Of a stretch of 64,000 nucleotides of DNA, positions 18,366-25,859 are shown one piece after another. Source of the DNA: Hydrococcus rivularis NIES-593 (lineage in GTDB: Bacteria > Cyanobacteriota > Cyanobacteriia > Cyanobacteriales > Microcystaceae). The stretch covers positions 124,001 through 188,000 of the forward strand of contig NZ_MRCB01000004.1 in the NCBI RefSeq assembly GCF_001904635.1, written 5' to 3'. The translations under genes were made by a program, and so were the position numbers. Within the stretch, counting starts at the first letter, position 1; each line of letters opens with the position of its first letter. The notes below the pieces were generated by a model. That model was not told the DNA's origin. It worked only from the letters and a program-made list of their open reading frames with translations, and did no database searches.

Positions 18366-19067
18366 ATTTTTTCCTCTCATCCATTAATATTATAGGCTTT
18401 CGCCTGAAATTGAAGTCTTAAAAATAACATCTCGAAACTTAAAATTCTTATCAAAACTTGACAAAGTCTAGTCAAATTCTCATTTAGATAGGAAACGATG
18501 TTTAATTATTTGTTGAAAAATGTTAAATAGATAACAGTCCTAATAAGTTGGATTGGTTACAATCTATCATTAGAGGGATGGAAAGACTGAGGATGTAATA
18601 TTCTTTACACAACTGAGTAAGGATTCACTTTTCTCGCTAGTATGGTTCTGTGAAGCTTTTGATTCTTATTCAAAAATAGCTTTACCAGAGCTTTACCAAG
18701 AATTAAATTAGTAAAGAATTTTGTGATTCTCTAGATGAGTATTTGTGTAGATATTGCACTAAAAGTAATCATCAAAGAGAATTATCGCGTCTAGCGAATT
18801 ACTATGCACTACTTCTTGACTAGGATTTAAAAACTTTGATAGTCGATCTAATCTAATAGGTTGTCCCAAAGGTAGAGAACGTCATGTTGAGCGTAGCAAT
18901 AGCAAAACGAAACATCTGATAGCAGTTTTCAGTAAGATGAGAGACAAAATGGACTTTTCAGATCGGATGTCCTCTAAACCTAAGTTCCAAAGAGAATCTG
19001 CCGAACAGACCTTATCTATCAATTTGTAGATAGATTTATAGACAGACGAGGTTGAAATAAATGCACC
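18366..19067. other. Gene-free region between the phasin leader and the SGNH gene
   Basis: About 700 bases of A/T-rich DNA without a gene. It must contain the phasin promoter (minus strand) and that of the SGNH hydrolase (plus strand). A TAGATAGATTTATAGA-type tract lies near 19027-19042. I see no repeat element or structured RNA I can support. Confidence 0.5.
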
Positions 19068-19769
19068 ATGCCAACTCTTTCTTCTCCCACGATGACATCA
19101 ATGCTTCAACGCCATCGCTTTCCGCTAAGGATTATTGCCCTTGGGGATAGCCTGATCTATGGCTTTGGCGATCCTGTCGGCGGCGGTTGGGTAGAACGTC
19201 TGCGAAGGCAGTGGATGCATCTCGATGGTTCCGGTCACGCTCTCTATAATTTGGGCATTCGCGGGAATGGTGTGGCTCAAGTGCATCAGCGACTCGAACA
19301 GGAGTTTCGCCAACGGGGCGAGCTGAAAAATCGAGTCCCAGACATGATTATTCTATCGGTGGGAGTTAATGACTCGCCGAGAGTGGGTCGTCGAGACGGA
19401 CGCAACTTAACCGATTTTGGAGCGTTTATGGCACAGCTAGCCGACTTGTTAGATCGAGCGCAGCAGTTGTGCCCGGTCATGTTTGTGGGGATGACACCAG
19501 TCGATGAGAGCAAGATGCCCTTTCTTGAGTGTTTGTATTACGATCGCGCCGAACAATACCGCTATAAAGAGGCCACCAGAATTGCTTGCAAGCTACGCCG
19601 TATCCCTTACTTAGACATTTTTGATTTATGGATAGAACGCGGAGAAGAATGGATCGAATCGCGCCTCTGCCCGGACGGACTCCATCCCAATGTTAAAGGC
19701 TACGAAGCTTTGCTAGAAGATATTCGGGCTTGGGAACCATTTTCAAAGCTCTTTGTTCGCCATTCTTAG
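19068..19769 (+). CDS. SGNH/GDSL-family esterase
   Basis: A 233-residue hydrolase with the four SGNH blocks: GDSL with the nucleophile Ser28, the glycine in NLGIRGNG, the asparagine in SVGVND, and the Asp and His of DGLHPN near residue 205. No signal peptide is obvious, so it is probably cytosolic. Family members act as lipases, acyl-CoA thioesterases or carbohydrate esterases, and the substrate is not decided by the sequence. It lies between the two phasin genes on the opposite strand, which invites but does not prove a link with polymer turnover. The ATG at 19068 is used; in-frame ATGs at 19092 and 19101 are alternatives. Confidence 0.88.
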   Translation: MPTLSSPTMTSMLQRHRFPLRIIALGDSLIYGFGDPVGGGWVERLRRQWMHLDGSGHALYNLGIRGNGVAQVHQRLEQEFRQRGELKNRVPDMIILSVGVNDSPRVGRRDGRNLTDFGAFMAQLADLLDRAQQLCPVMFVGMTPVDESKMPFLECLYYDRAEQYRYKEATRIACKLRRIPYLDIFDLWIERGEEWIESRLCPDGLHPNVKGYEALLEDIRAWEPFSKLFVRHS

Positions 19770-19786
19770 CTGATTTGTGTGAAAAC

Positions 19787-19820
19787 CCCTCAACTGCGAT
19801 CGCAGTTGAGGGTTCTGTTT
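19787..19820 (+). terminator. Terminator hairpin after the SGNH gene
   Basis: A perfect 26-base palindrome (CCCTCAACTGCG paired with CGCAGTTGAGGG, centred on the HIP1 octamer GCGATCGC) at 19787-19812 is followed by TTCTGTTT. It is 17 bases past the SGNH stop and may also serve the convergent phasin gene. Confidence 0.65.
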
Positions 19821-19885
19821 AGGATCGATATTTAACTGCCTGCCGGCTGGGCGCCGGAATACTGACCGCAACCTCCCTACCCAAT

Positions 19886-20158
19886 CTAACCAGAAGTTGT
19901 AGCAGGTGTTTTGCGCATTGTTTCAAAATAATCGCTCCAGAATTGCTTTTGAGTTTCTATCAGCATCTGAGTGGTTTTTTCTTGGACTTCGAGGTAAGAG
20001 CGTACTATTTCCTCTTGGAATTTCAACGTTTTCTCGAAATTCTCTCCGAAATTTAGAGCATTTTTTCCATTGGGTAGACTTTCAAGCCAGGTGTCGATAA
20101 ACTTTTTCTGCCATTCGGAGAATTGCTTTTGATACTCTTCCCAGATTTTCGTATCCAT
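19886..20158 (-). CDS. phaP: Phasin-like PHB granule protein, short form
   Basis: A 90-residue helix-rich protein, paralogous to the 134-residue protein at 17883-18287, with one copy of the ETQKQFWSDYFETMRKTP unit at its end. Its size matches the small cyanobacterial phasin type, which is under 100 residues. The ATG at 20158 (MDTKIWEEYQ) is chosen over an open frame that reaches 20188, because it aligns with the paralogue start and lies after the shared leader. It probably coats PHB granules together with its paralogue. The high similarity of both gene and leader indicates duplication. Confidence 0.85.
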   Translation of the reverse strand: MDTKIWEEYQKQFSEWQKKFIDTWLESLPNGKNALNFGENFEKTLKFQEEIVRSYLEVQEKTTQMLIETQKQFWSDYFETMRKTPATTSG

Positions 20159-20233
20159 TAGCCTTCTGCCGCTAAATTCCCCATCCACAATTGGGACGGA
20201 GAGGAAGCGGGGCGGAATCTTTACCGCTTCCTA
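20159..20233 (-). promoter_or_regulatory. Conserved two-hairpin leader of the short phasin gene
   Basis: On the minus strand, hairpin 1 pairs GGAAGCGG (20231-20224) with CCGCTTCC (20210-20203), and hairpin 2 pairs CTCCGTCC (20201-20194) with GGATGGGG (20186-20179). Compared with the leader at 18288-18365, one G-C pair is G-U there and one A-U pair there is G-U here, so pairing is preserved. Confidence 0.65.
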
Positions 20234-20558
20234 CTTTTTGCTTTTACACCATTATTATAGTCAATTTTTCTCCGCATACTTCATAAATTTAAGCAATTAA
20301 AAGATAATAAACTTTATTAAAAGTTGAAAACTTTTAAACAATTACATTGTCACGATCCCCTGATATTTTTAACTAGCAAGATCGCTAAAAAACTCTGAAA
20401 AAACCCAATTTGTAGATTGACTGACCTTATTTTTGCTGTAATAATTCTATGGTCGCCTTAAATTTTGATTGTTTATCAAAAAATTAAGCGCCTAGAAGCC
20501 TCCGTCGTCAACGACAGATATAGAATTGGTCTCTATTTTTTGAGCGTAACTTTAGGAA
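20234..20558. other. Gene-free region upstream of the short phasin leader
   Basis: About 325 A/T-rich bases containing the promoter of the short phasin gene and the 3' flank of the CAAD gene. The open frame at 20465-20695 is antisense to the CAAD gene and is rejected. Confidence 0.5.
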
Positions 20559-20969
20559 TTAGCGCTCCGATGGTTCGAGCCGGATGGGAGTTGACGATCG
20601 CTGATAAGAGCGAGTTAGATAGCGAGAACCGAACCAAACCGTATAACCTAGACCGACAAGTTCAAATATCGGTTCTAGTAAAGGAACGTCGTTAATAGCA
20701 CCCATTACAGCTAGGGTTAGCTTGAGAACGATCCCCGCTCCTACAAGCCAACCTAGCAAGATTACAGGTTTCTTGTAAGCTTGCCATAAATCATTCCAAT
20801 ATTGTTGCGACTGTTCTATGTAATTAGTGATTTGCTGTCCCAACAGCAGCGACTTTTCTTGGTACGATCGCGGCGCTAAAGTACCGGCGGGTTCGGTACC
20901 GAGCTTGATTTGAGGAGTTTCGGTTTCAAGCAGTTGTTCTTGTGGCACAAATGGTTCAACCATATTCAT
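20559..20969 (-). CDS. CAAD-domain thylakoid-type membrane protein
   Basis: A 136-residue protein with the CAAD domain, first described as an appendage of some cyanobacterial aminoacyl-tRNA synthetases and also found alone (plant CURT1 relatives). Two membrane helices occupy about residues 72-93 and 99-120, with the typical KPVILLGWLVGAGIVLK and PLLEPIFELVGLGYTVWF segments. The N-terminal 60 residues are polar, acidic and proline-rich. The ATG at 20969 is preferred over a TTG at 20999. As a stand-alone form it probably sits in the thylakoid membrane, shaping it or anchoring partners; this is family inference. Confidence 0.85.
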   Translation of the reverse strand: MNMVEPFVPQEQLLETETPQIKLGTEPAGTLAPRSYQEKSLLLGQQITNYIEQSQQYWNDLWQAYKKPVILLGWLVGAGIVLKLTLAVMGAINDVPLLEPIFELVGLGYTVWFGSRYLTRSYQRSSTPIRLEPSER

Positions 20970-21028
20970 TCCCAATCTTTCTAAAGGCGAGAATGCCAAC
21001 CCATCGAGTGGGTTTAATGTAATTTATA

Positions 21029-21835
21029 CTAGCGTTTTTTGTACGGTGACGAATTGTTTAATGGTAATGCCCAACCCAATCGCGTTGGCTGCTGATAGAC
21101 TTTTTTAAGCGTGTTGATATCTCTAGGAGAAATTGAGGGCGGGGTGCGAACTTGAGAAAAATACATAATATCGGTTTCCACCCGACTGTGCCCCCAGATT
21201 CCCAGGGCGTGACCGAGTTCGTGGCGCGCCGCTGAGAGGATCGAGCGATCGCTCAACCCCGGATTAATGAGAATCGTCATGCGATGGGATAAAATAGGCG
21301 GATTTCCTGCGCGGATATAAAACTCGCAGCGAGTTTGCGCCGATCGCGCTCTAAATCTCTTTATCCGTCCCGTTTCGCGGTCTATTTGCACTCCCAAAGG
21401 TGGCAGATATCGCTCGATCGCGATATCTGCCAGTTCTGGTTGCTTAACTTCTATCAAAGGTAGATAGGCGTTCCATTCCCGGATCGCTTCTGCAACGGCA
21501 TTTGTCCATTGCTGGAAACGGCGGTTGCTAGCTGAGGAGTCTTGGAGATTTTCAGGACGATCTAGATAAACTTTAATCGGAAACTCAGACCAAACTAAAT
21601 AACCCGCAGCAGTAGGCTTGACCTCGGAAAAATAGTCCCCTGCCTTTGAGAGAACTTGCCACTGTGCCAATGTAGGCGGCAAGAGATGAACCTGTAAGGG
21701 AGGTAGAAAAGAATTGGAGTCTTTCGCTTCTACGCCCCGAAATTCTAGAAGGATAACAAGGATGCCAATCGCGATCGCAACTCCTATCGCTATAGGATAG
21801 GGGGAGTGGGGAGAGTTGGAGGAGTTGGGAGACAA
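21029..21835 (-). CDS. Membrane-anchored or secreted metzincin zinc protease
   Basis: A 268-residue protein with one N-terminal hydrophobic helix (about residues 14-31) and a matrixin-like zinc motif HELGHALGIWGH (residues 205-216) followed by the Met-turn DIMYF (Met224). All three zinc histidines and the catalytic Glu206 are present. It should act outside the cytoplasm; the substrate is unknown. No ATG is available: the only start giving the signal segment is the TTG at 21835, and the first dozen residues (SPNSSNSPHSPYP) are encoded by CTCCCAACTCC-type filler repeats seen elsewhere between genes, so the N-terminus has probably been remodelled. Confidence 0.85.
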   Translation of the reverse strand: MSPNSSNSPHSPYPIAIGVAIAIGILVILLEFRGVEAKDSNSFLPPLQVHLLPPTLAQWQVLSKAGDYFSEVKPTAAGYLVWSEFPIKVYLDRPENLQDSSASNRRFQQWTNAVAEAIREWNAYLPLIEVKQPELADIAIERYLPPLGVQIDRETGRIKRFRARSAQTRCEFYIRAGNPPILSHRMTILINPGLSDRSILSAARHELGHALGIWGHSRVETDIMYFSQVRTPPSISPRDINTLKKVYQQPTRLGWALPLNNSSPYKKR

Positions 21836-21845
21836 TTAACGACTA

Positions 21846-21959
21846 ATATCATTTTTTAAAAGTAATGACGGAGACGGTCGATCGCCCTCACCCCCAACCC
21901 CTCTCCCTATTTGGGAGAGGGGAGAAGAATATAGATCGTGAAAACATGAAAATTGGTAT
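21846..21959 (-). repeat. Inverted-repeat element family B, copy 3 (reversed)
   Basis: A 114-bp copy in the opposite orientation to those at 16276 and 17526, with ends ATATCATTTTTT and AAAATTGGTAT and the CCCTCTCCCTATTTGGGAGAGGG core. It lies between secG and the protease gene. Confidence 0.8.
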
Positions 21960-22022
21960 AACCCCTAACCACTAACCGATGACCAATGACCAATGACCAA
22001 TGACAAACGACCAATCCCCAAT

Positions 22023-22256
22023 CTACCGATTCAACCAACCAGCACTCAAGACTATCGTTGTTCCCATAAATATAGCAGTCAGCGTCCAAGCGATCTGGTT
22101 CAAGGTTTTTTCTGCGCTTTTGGCGCTGGTGAATAATTGTGCTTGTCCGCCGATTCCGCCTAACCCGTCTCCTTTAGGACTGTGGAGTAAGACGATAACG
22201 ACGAGCAACAAACCAGATACTGCCCAAATAACTTCAACCAGTTGAACGATAGTCAT
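22023..22256 (-). CDS. secG: Protein translocase subunit SecG
   Basis: A 77-residue inner-membrane subunit of the SecYEG channel. It has two membrane helices (about residues 3-23 and 50-71) separated by the family loop HSPKGDGLGGIGGQAQLF, which is typical of cyanobacterial SecG. The start at 22256 (MTIVQLVEVIWAVSG) is chosen; the longer frame to 22355 would overlap gpmI. It follows gpmI by 55 bases on the same strand, the common cyanobacterial arrangement, and is likely cotranscribed. Confidence 0.93.
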   Translation of the reverse strand: MTIVQLVEVIWAVSGLLLVVIVLLHSPKGDGLGGIGGQAQLFTSAKSAEKTLNQIAWTLTAIFMGTTIVLSAGWLNR

Positions 22257-22311
22257 GACATTCAATGAAAGGATGTTAGTTTTTAGATTTTGGCTAGAGC
22301 CTATATCTAGA

Positions 22312-23910
22312 TTATAGGGAAACCCGGATCGGTGTCCGACTGGGTTTGACTTCAAACTCTATCGGTTTAATCAGCGATCGCCCGGTCATTTCCTCTGGCT
22401 GAGGGATTTGTAAAATTTCGAGGATTGTTGGGGCAATATCGCACAACCGTCCGTCGTCGCGAAGTTCTACTTTGGCACCGTGTCCGGGAATTTTGCGTCC
22501 TTCTCCTTCTATAAGAATCAAGGGTACAGGATTGGTTGTATGAGCCGTCCAAGGATTTCCTGCTTCATCGCTCATATATTCTGCATTGCCGTGATCGGCA
22601 GTAATCAAAACGGTTCCGCCCATTTTACTAATGCTCGCGAGTAAGCGTCCCAAACAGCGATCGACGGTTTCAATAGCTTCGATCGCCGCTTCTAGGTTGC
22701 CCGTATGACCGACCATATCGGGATTGGCGTAATTCATGACCGCCAGGGAGTAAATCCCTTTTTCAATGGCAGCACATGCGACATCGGTAACCGCTTCTGC
22801 TGACATTGCGGGGGCTTTATCGTAAGTCGGCACCATTGGACTTTGAACCAATTCTCGATCTTCCCCTTCAAACGGTTTTTCTAATCCACCATTGAAGAAG
22901 TAGGTTACGTGGGGATATTTTTCCGTTTCCGCCGTGCGAAACTGGCGCAACCCGTGCTTGGATATCACTTCCCCCAAAATGTTGCTCAGATTTTGCGGTT
23001 CAAAGGCGACGCTGACGGGTAAAGTAGGGTCGTATTGAGTAAAAGTAACAAAACTCAGCGGCTTAATCTGTTCTCTCTCAAAGCCGTTAAAACCAGGGCT
23101 TACGAAAGCGTAACATAACTGTCTGGCTCGATCTGGGCGGAAATTGAAGAAAATCACTCCATCTCCGGCTTCTACGGCACCAGGTGCGATCCGAGTTGGT
23201 ACGATAAACTCGTCGGTAACGCCTTGGGCATAGAAATCCTGCAAGACTTGAGTCGCCGAACGTCCGTCTCCCGCCCCATCTTGCACGAGCAGATCGTAGG
23301 CTTTTTTGGTGCGATCCCAGCGGCGATCGCGATCCATGGCATAATAGCGACCGCTAATCGTGGCGATGCGCCCTATCCCAATTCTATCGATGTGTGCCTG
23401 GATTTTACCAATTGCGATCGCGCCTTCAGTCGTATTCGTATCTCGACCGTCGGTAATAGCGTGAACGCAGACATTGGCAACCGATTGTAGCTTGGCTAAA
23501 TCCAGCAATCCCAATAAATGCGTTAAATGCGAATGAACGCCGCCTTCGGAACACAAACCGATCAGATGGAGTTTGCCACCACGGGCGCGAACCTCCTCGC
23601 AAACTTTTACTAAGGCAGGGTTGCGAAAAAAAGAACCGTTTTCTACCGCATCAGAAATACGAACCAACTCCTGCGGCACTACTCGTCCAGCACCTAGGTT
23701 GAGGTGTCCTACCTCAGAGTTCCCCATTTGACCGTCTGGAAGTCCCACGTCTTTGCCGGAAGTATGAATTAAGGTTCTAGGATAGGCTGCCCACAGGCTA
23801 TCCATAGTGGGGGTTTTTGCCATTGCGATCGCGTTGGCTTTTTTTTCTTCGCGATAACCCCAGCCATCTAGAATAACTAGCACCACCGGAGATATAGGTG
23901 CTTGTGCCAT
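22312..23910 (-). CDS. gpmI: 2,3-bisphosphoglycerate-independent phosphoglycerate mutase
   Basis: A 532-residue cytosolic enzyme that interconverts 3- and 2-phosphoglycerate with manganese and a phosphoserine intermediate. It belongs to the alkaline-phosphatase superfamily: metal site VILDGWG (residues 12-18), nucleophile Ser65 in GQMGNSEVGH, HAITDGRDT, the GRYYAMDRDRRWDR substrate segment, and ITADHGNAE near the end. The length is normal. It sits upstream of secG on the same strand. It connects the Calvin cycle to PEP and acetyl-CoA, the feedstock of the PHB genes. Confidence 0.96.
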   Translation of the reverse strand: MAQAPISPVVLVILDGWGYREEKKANAIAMAKTPTMDSLWAAYPRTLIHTSGKDVGLPDGQMGNSEVGHLNLGAGRVVPQELVRISDAVENGSFFRNPALVKVCEEVRARGGKLHLIGLCSEGGVHSHLTHLLGLLDLAKLQSVANVCVHAITDGRDTNTTEGAIAIGKIQAHIDRIGIGRIATISGRYYAMDRDRRWDRTKKAYDLLVQDGAGDGRSATQVLQDFYAQGVTDEFIVPTRIAPGAVEAGDGVIFFNFRPDRARQLCYAFVSPGFNGFEREQIKPLSFVTFTQYDPTLPVSVAFEPQNLSNILGEVISKHGLRQFRTAETEKYPHVTYFFNGGLEKPFEGEDRELVQSPMVPTYDKAPAMSAEAVTDVACAAIEKGIYSLAVMNYANPDMVGHTGNLEAAIEAIETVDRCLGRLLASISKMGGTVLITADHGNAEYMSDEAGNPWTAHTTNPVPLILIEGEGRKIPGHGAKVELRDDGRLCDIAPTILEILQIPQPEEMTGRSLIKPIEFEVKPSRTPIRVSL

Positions 23911-24071
23911 GATGATTGTCCTATCAATAATATTTCTACATGCACATTGATAATATCATTGACTTCTCTATCATGCCTACTTTTTTGCTTTTTCTGCATA
24001 AAGCTATCAGCGATTTTCTGCCCCTGTACCCGATTTATCTATCAAAAAAAACCTTAATATTATCATAATCA

Positions 24072-24094
24072 ATCCCCTCAAAAGATGAGGGGAT
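24072..24094 (-). terminator. Hairpin downstream of the DUF4149 gene
   Basis: A 9-bp perfect stem ATCCCCTCA / TGAGGGGAT around a 5-base loop lies 31 bases past the minus-strand gene end at 24125. The T-run (eight T on the minus strand, near 24040) is some 25 bases further on, so it is not a textbook terminator. Confidence 0.4.
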
Positions 24095-24124
24095 CGGATG
24101 AGTTTCTATGCAATTTCTGCATGA

Positions 24125-24643
24125 TTAGCTGAGATGGCAAGAACTGCGGTAGCACCAGCGCAGTAAAGTCGTTCCTGCTACAAACTTGAGAACCTCTAGC
24201 AACCAGTAACCTTCGTGCAGGGAAATCATGGCGGCAGGCATCGTGCTAGTTGTTTCAAACAGGTTTAGCTGTAACCCCAAGCCACTCATTTGGGGAGTTA
24301 GAAAATAGATGTAAATTAGGGGAATAATGACAAGGAGTCCTGACAAAATAATCGACAAGCGCTCTTGCAAGAGGTCTGCATAGGAAATGAGATGGCAGAA
24401 ACGAAGCCCTAAAAAACCTGTTAGCACTAAAGCGGCACACAGTAATTCAAGGCGGTTAAACATTCCAAAGATCGTATAGCCAGCGCTAGCAAATCCGGCT
24501 TGATTCATCATTCCAGAAGCCCACAAGCTAGGAAGAATTAGCAGATCGAGAATCAAGCTACCACTGAGCCAGAAACCCAAAGCAAACAAAATAACAGTTG
24601 ACCAGCTTATGGACTTCAAGCCACGGTCGGACATAGCATTCAT
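24125..24643 (-). CDS. DUF4149-like four-helix membrane protein
   Basis: A 172-residue membrane protein with four predicted helices (about residues 15-37, 58-82, 91-112 and 145-163). The FWLSGSLILDLLILPSLWASGMM start and the MFNRLELLCAALVLTG segment resemble the DUF4149/TMEM205-type family present in most cyanobacteria. The function is not known. The first ATG at 24643 is used, and a second at 24634 is possible. It stands between gpmI and an M42 peptidase gene on the same strand, separated from each by small spacers, without an obvious operon relation. Confidence 0.75.
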   Translation of the reverse strand: MNAMSDRGLKSISWSTVILFALGFWLSGSLILDLLILPSLWASGMMNQAGFASAGYTIFGMFNRLELLCAALVLTGFLGLRFCHLISYADLLQERLSIILSGLLVIIPLIYIYFLTPQMSGLGLQLNLFETTSTMPAAMISLHEGYWLLEVLKFVAGTTLLRWCYRSSCHLS

Positions 24644-24708
24644 AATCGTATAATTCCTCGGCTTTTAGTCTTATCTCCATTCTATGAGGCGATAGATAGT
24701 CTCAAGTT

Positions 24709-25746
24709 TTAAGAAGTTTGACAAAAAGTTTTAAGTAATGTGATGCAATTAGCGATCGCGCCTAAATGAGCAATTTCGTAGCCGTGGGTATTTTGCGTCG
24801 GAAACCCCAAACAAGCAGCACGAGCGACGTGACCGAATTTCATGGCGATCGAAGCATCACTGCCAAATCCGCTAATCGCCGCTAATTGCAAGGGAATTTC
24901 CTCTTTTTGGGCAACTTTTCGCAATTCATCGTTCAACTTTTCATCGTAAATGCCATAGCTATCCTGAGATAGCAATACGGGTGCTTCTCCGTCTGCGATC
25001 GGATATTCGGAAGATAAAGGACAAATTTCTAGAGCAATCAGCGCATCCAAAGGCTGATTTTGAGTAAAAAAGAGCGCCCCAATCGCACCCACCTCTTCTT
25101 TTGCCGAGGCAACTAAATAGATATCTACTCCAGGATCTTGCAAATATTCCGCCAGTGCCAGCAAAATTGCCACAGAAGCCTTGTTATCCAGAGTATAGCT
25201 AGCAATATGGTCTTTTAAGCGAATAGGACGCTTGCGATGTTTTCCTACAACGACTCGACTTCCGGGACGCACGCCTACTTCGGCTAATTCTGTCATACTC
25301 CGTTTGGTTTCTACCCAAGCATCTTCCCAGCGCAGCGGGGCATTGTCCTGTTGTGCCTTTTGGGGAGATTCGTGCGAGACGTGGCGAGAACCAAAAGAGA
25401 GAATGCCGCTAATCGTTGCCTTGTCGCCCAGAATATCGACTACGCCTTCGCCATACACCCAAGGAAAAGAACCGCCGAGTCTGCGAACTTGCAAGCAACC
25501 ATTTTCGTCGATGGATTTAACGATCGCGCCGATTTCATCTTTATGACCCGTAATCGCGATGGATCTTTGAGAATCTCGACCGGGAATTTTGGCAATAATA
25601 TTTCCTGCCCGATCCTGCCAGGTTTCTAATCCGAACGATCTCAAGCGATCGAGTAGAAGGCGATCGATTTCCTCCTCTACGCCGCTAGGAGAATGATGCA
25701 GTACTAATTCTTCAATAGTTTTAAATAAGATATCGTAAGCTAGCAT
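24709..25746 (-). CDS. M42 family aminopeptidase
   Basis: A 345-residue metallopeptidase of the M42 clan (tetrahedral aminopeptidase / glutamyl aminopeptidase / FrvX type), which trims N-terminal residues from peptides in the cytosol. Expected features are present: HSPSGVEEEI near the start, GHKDEIGAIV with a metal His and Asp, the bridging Asp in YTLDNKASVA, the catalytic glutamates in SAKEEVGAIGA, and the C-terminal PTQNTHGYEIAH with the last metal His. The ATG at 25746 (MLAYDILFKT) is chosen instead of the TTG at 25776. Confidence 0.9.
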   Translation of the reverse strand: MLAYDILFKTIEELVLHHSPSGVEEEIDRLLLDRLRSFGLETWQDRAGNIIAKIPGRDSQRSIAITGHKDEIGAIVKSIDENGCLQVRRLGGSFPWVYGEGVVDILGDKATISGILSFGSRHVSHESPQKAQQDNAPLRWEDAWVETKRSMTELAEVGVRPGSRVVVGKHRKRPIRLKDHIASYTLDNKASVAILLALAEYLQDPGVDIYLVASAKEEVGAIGALFFTQNQPLDALIALEICPLSSEYPIADGEAPVLLSQDSYGIYDEKLNDELRKVAQKEEIPLQLAAISGFGSDASIAMKFGHVARAACLGFPTQNTHGYEIAHLGAIANCITLLKTFCQTS

Positions 25747-25859
25747 TATTAAATAATTATTGGGAATTAGAGCCAATTTTGGCAGTAAAAAACTGAAATT
25801 TTCGTTTAGAAATAATCGCTTTTCAACCGCTAACTAATACTGAGTTGCGTTCAAAAATG

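Noticed and set aside
20465-20695. Open frame on the plus strand near the CAAD gene
   Set aside because: Its second half is antisense to the CAAD gene, and the first half has no protein features.
21961-22020. Tandem GACCAAT / GACAAA heptamer-like repeats, considered as CRISPR or origin iterons
   Set aside because: Units are 7-8 bases with no spacers and no cas or dnaA genes nearby; they are the short filler repeats common between cyanobacterial genes.
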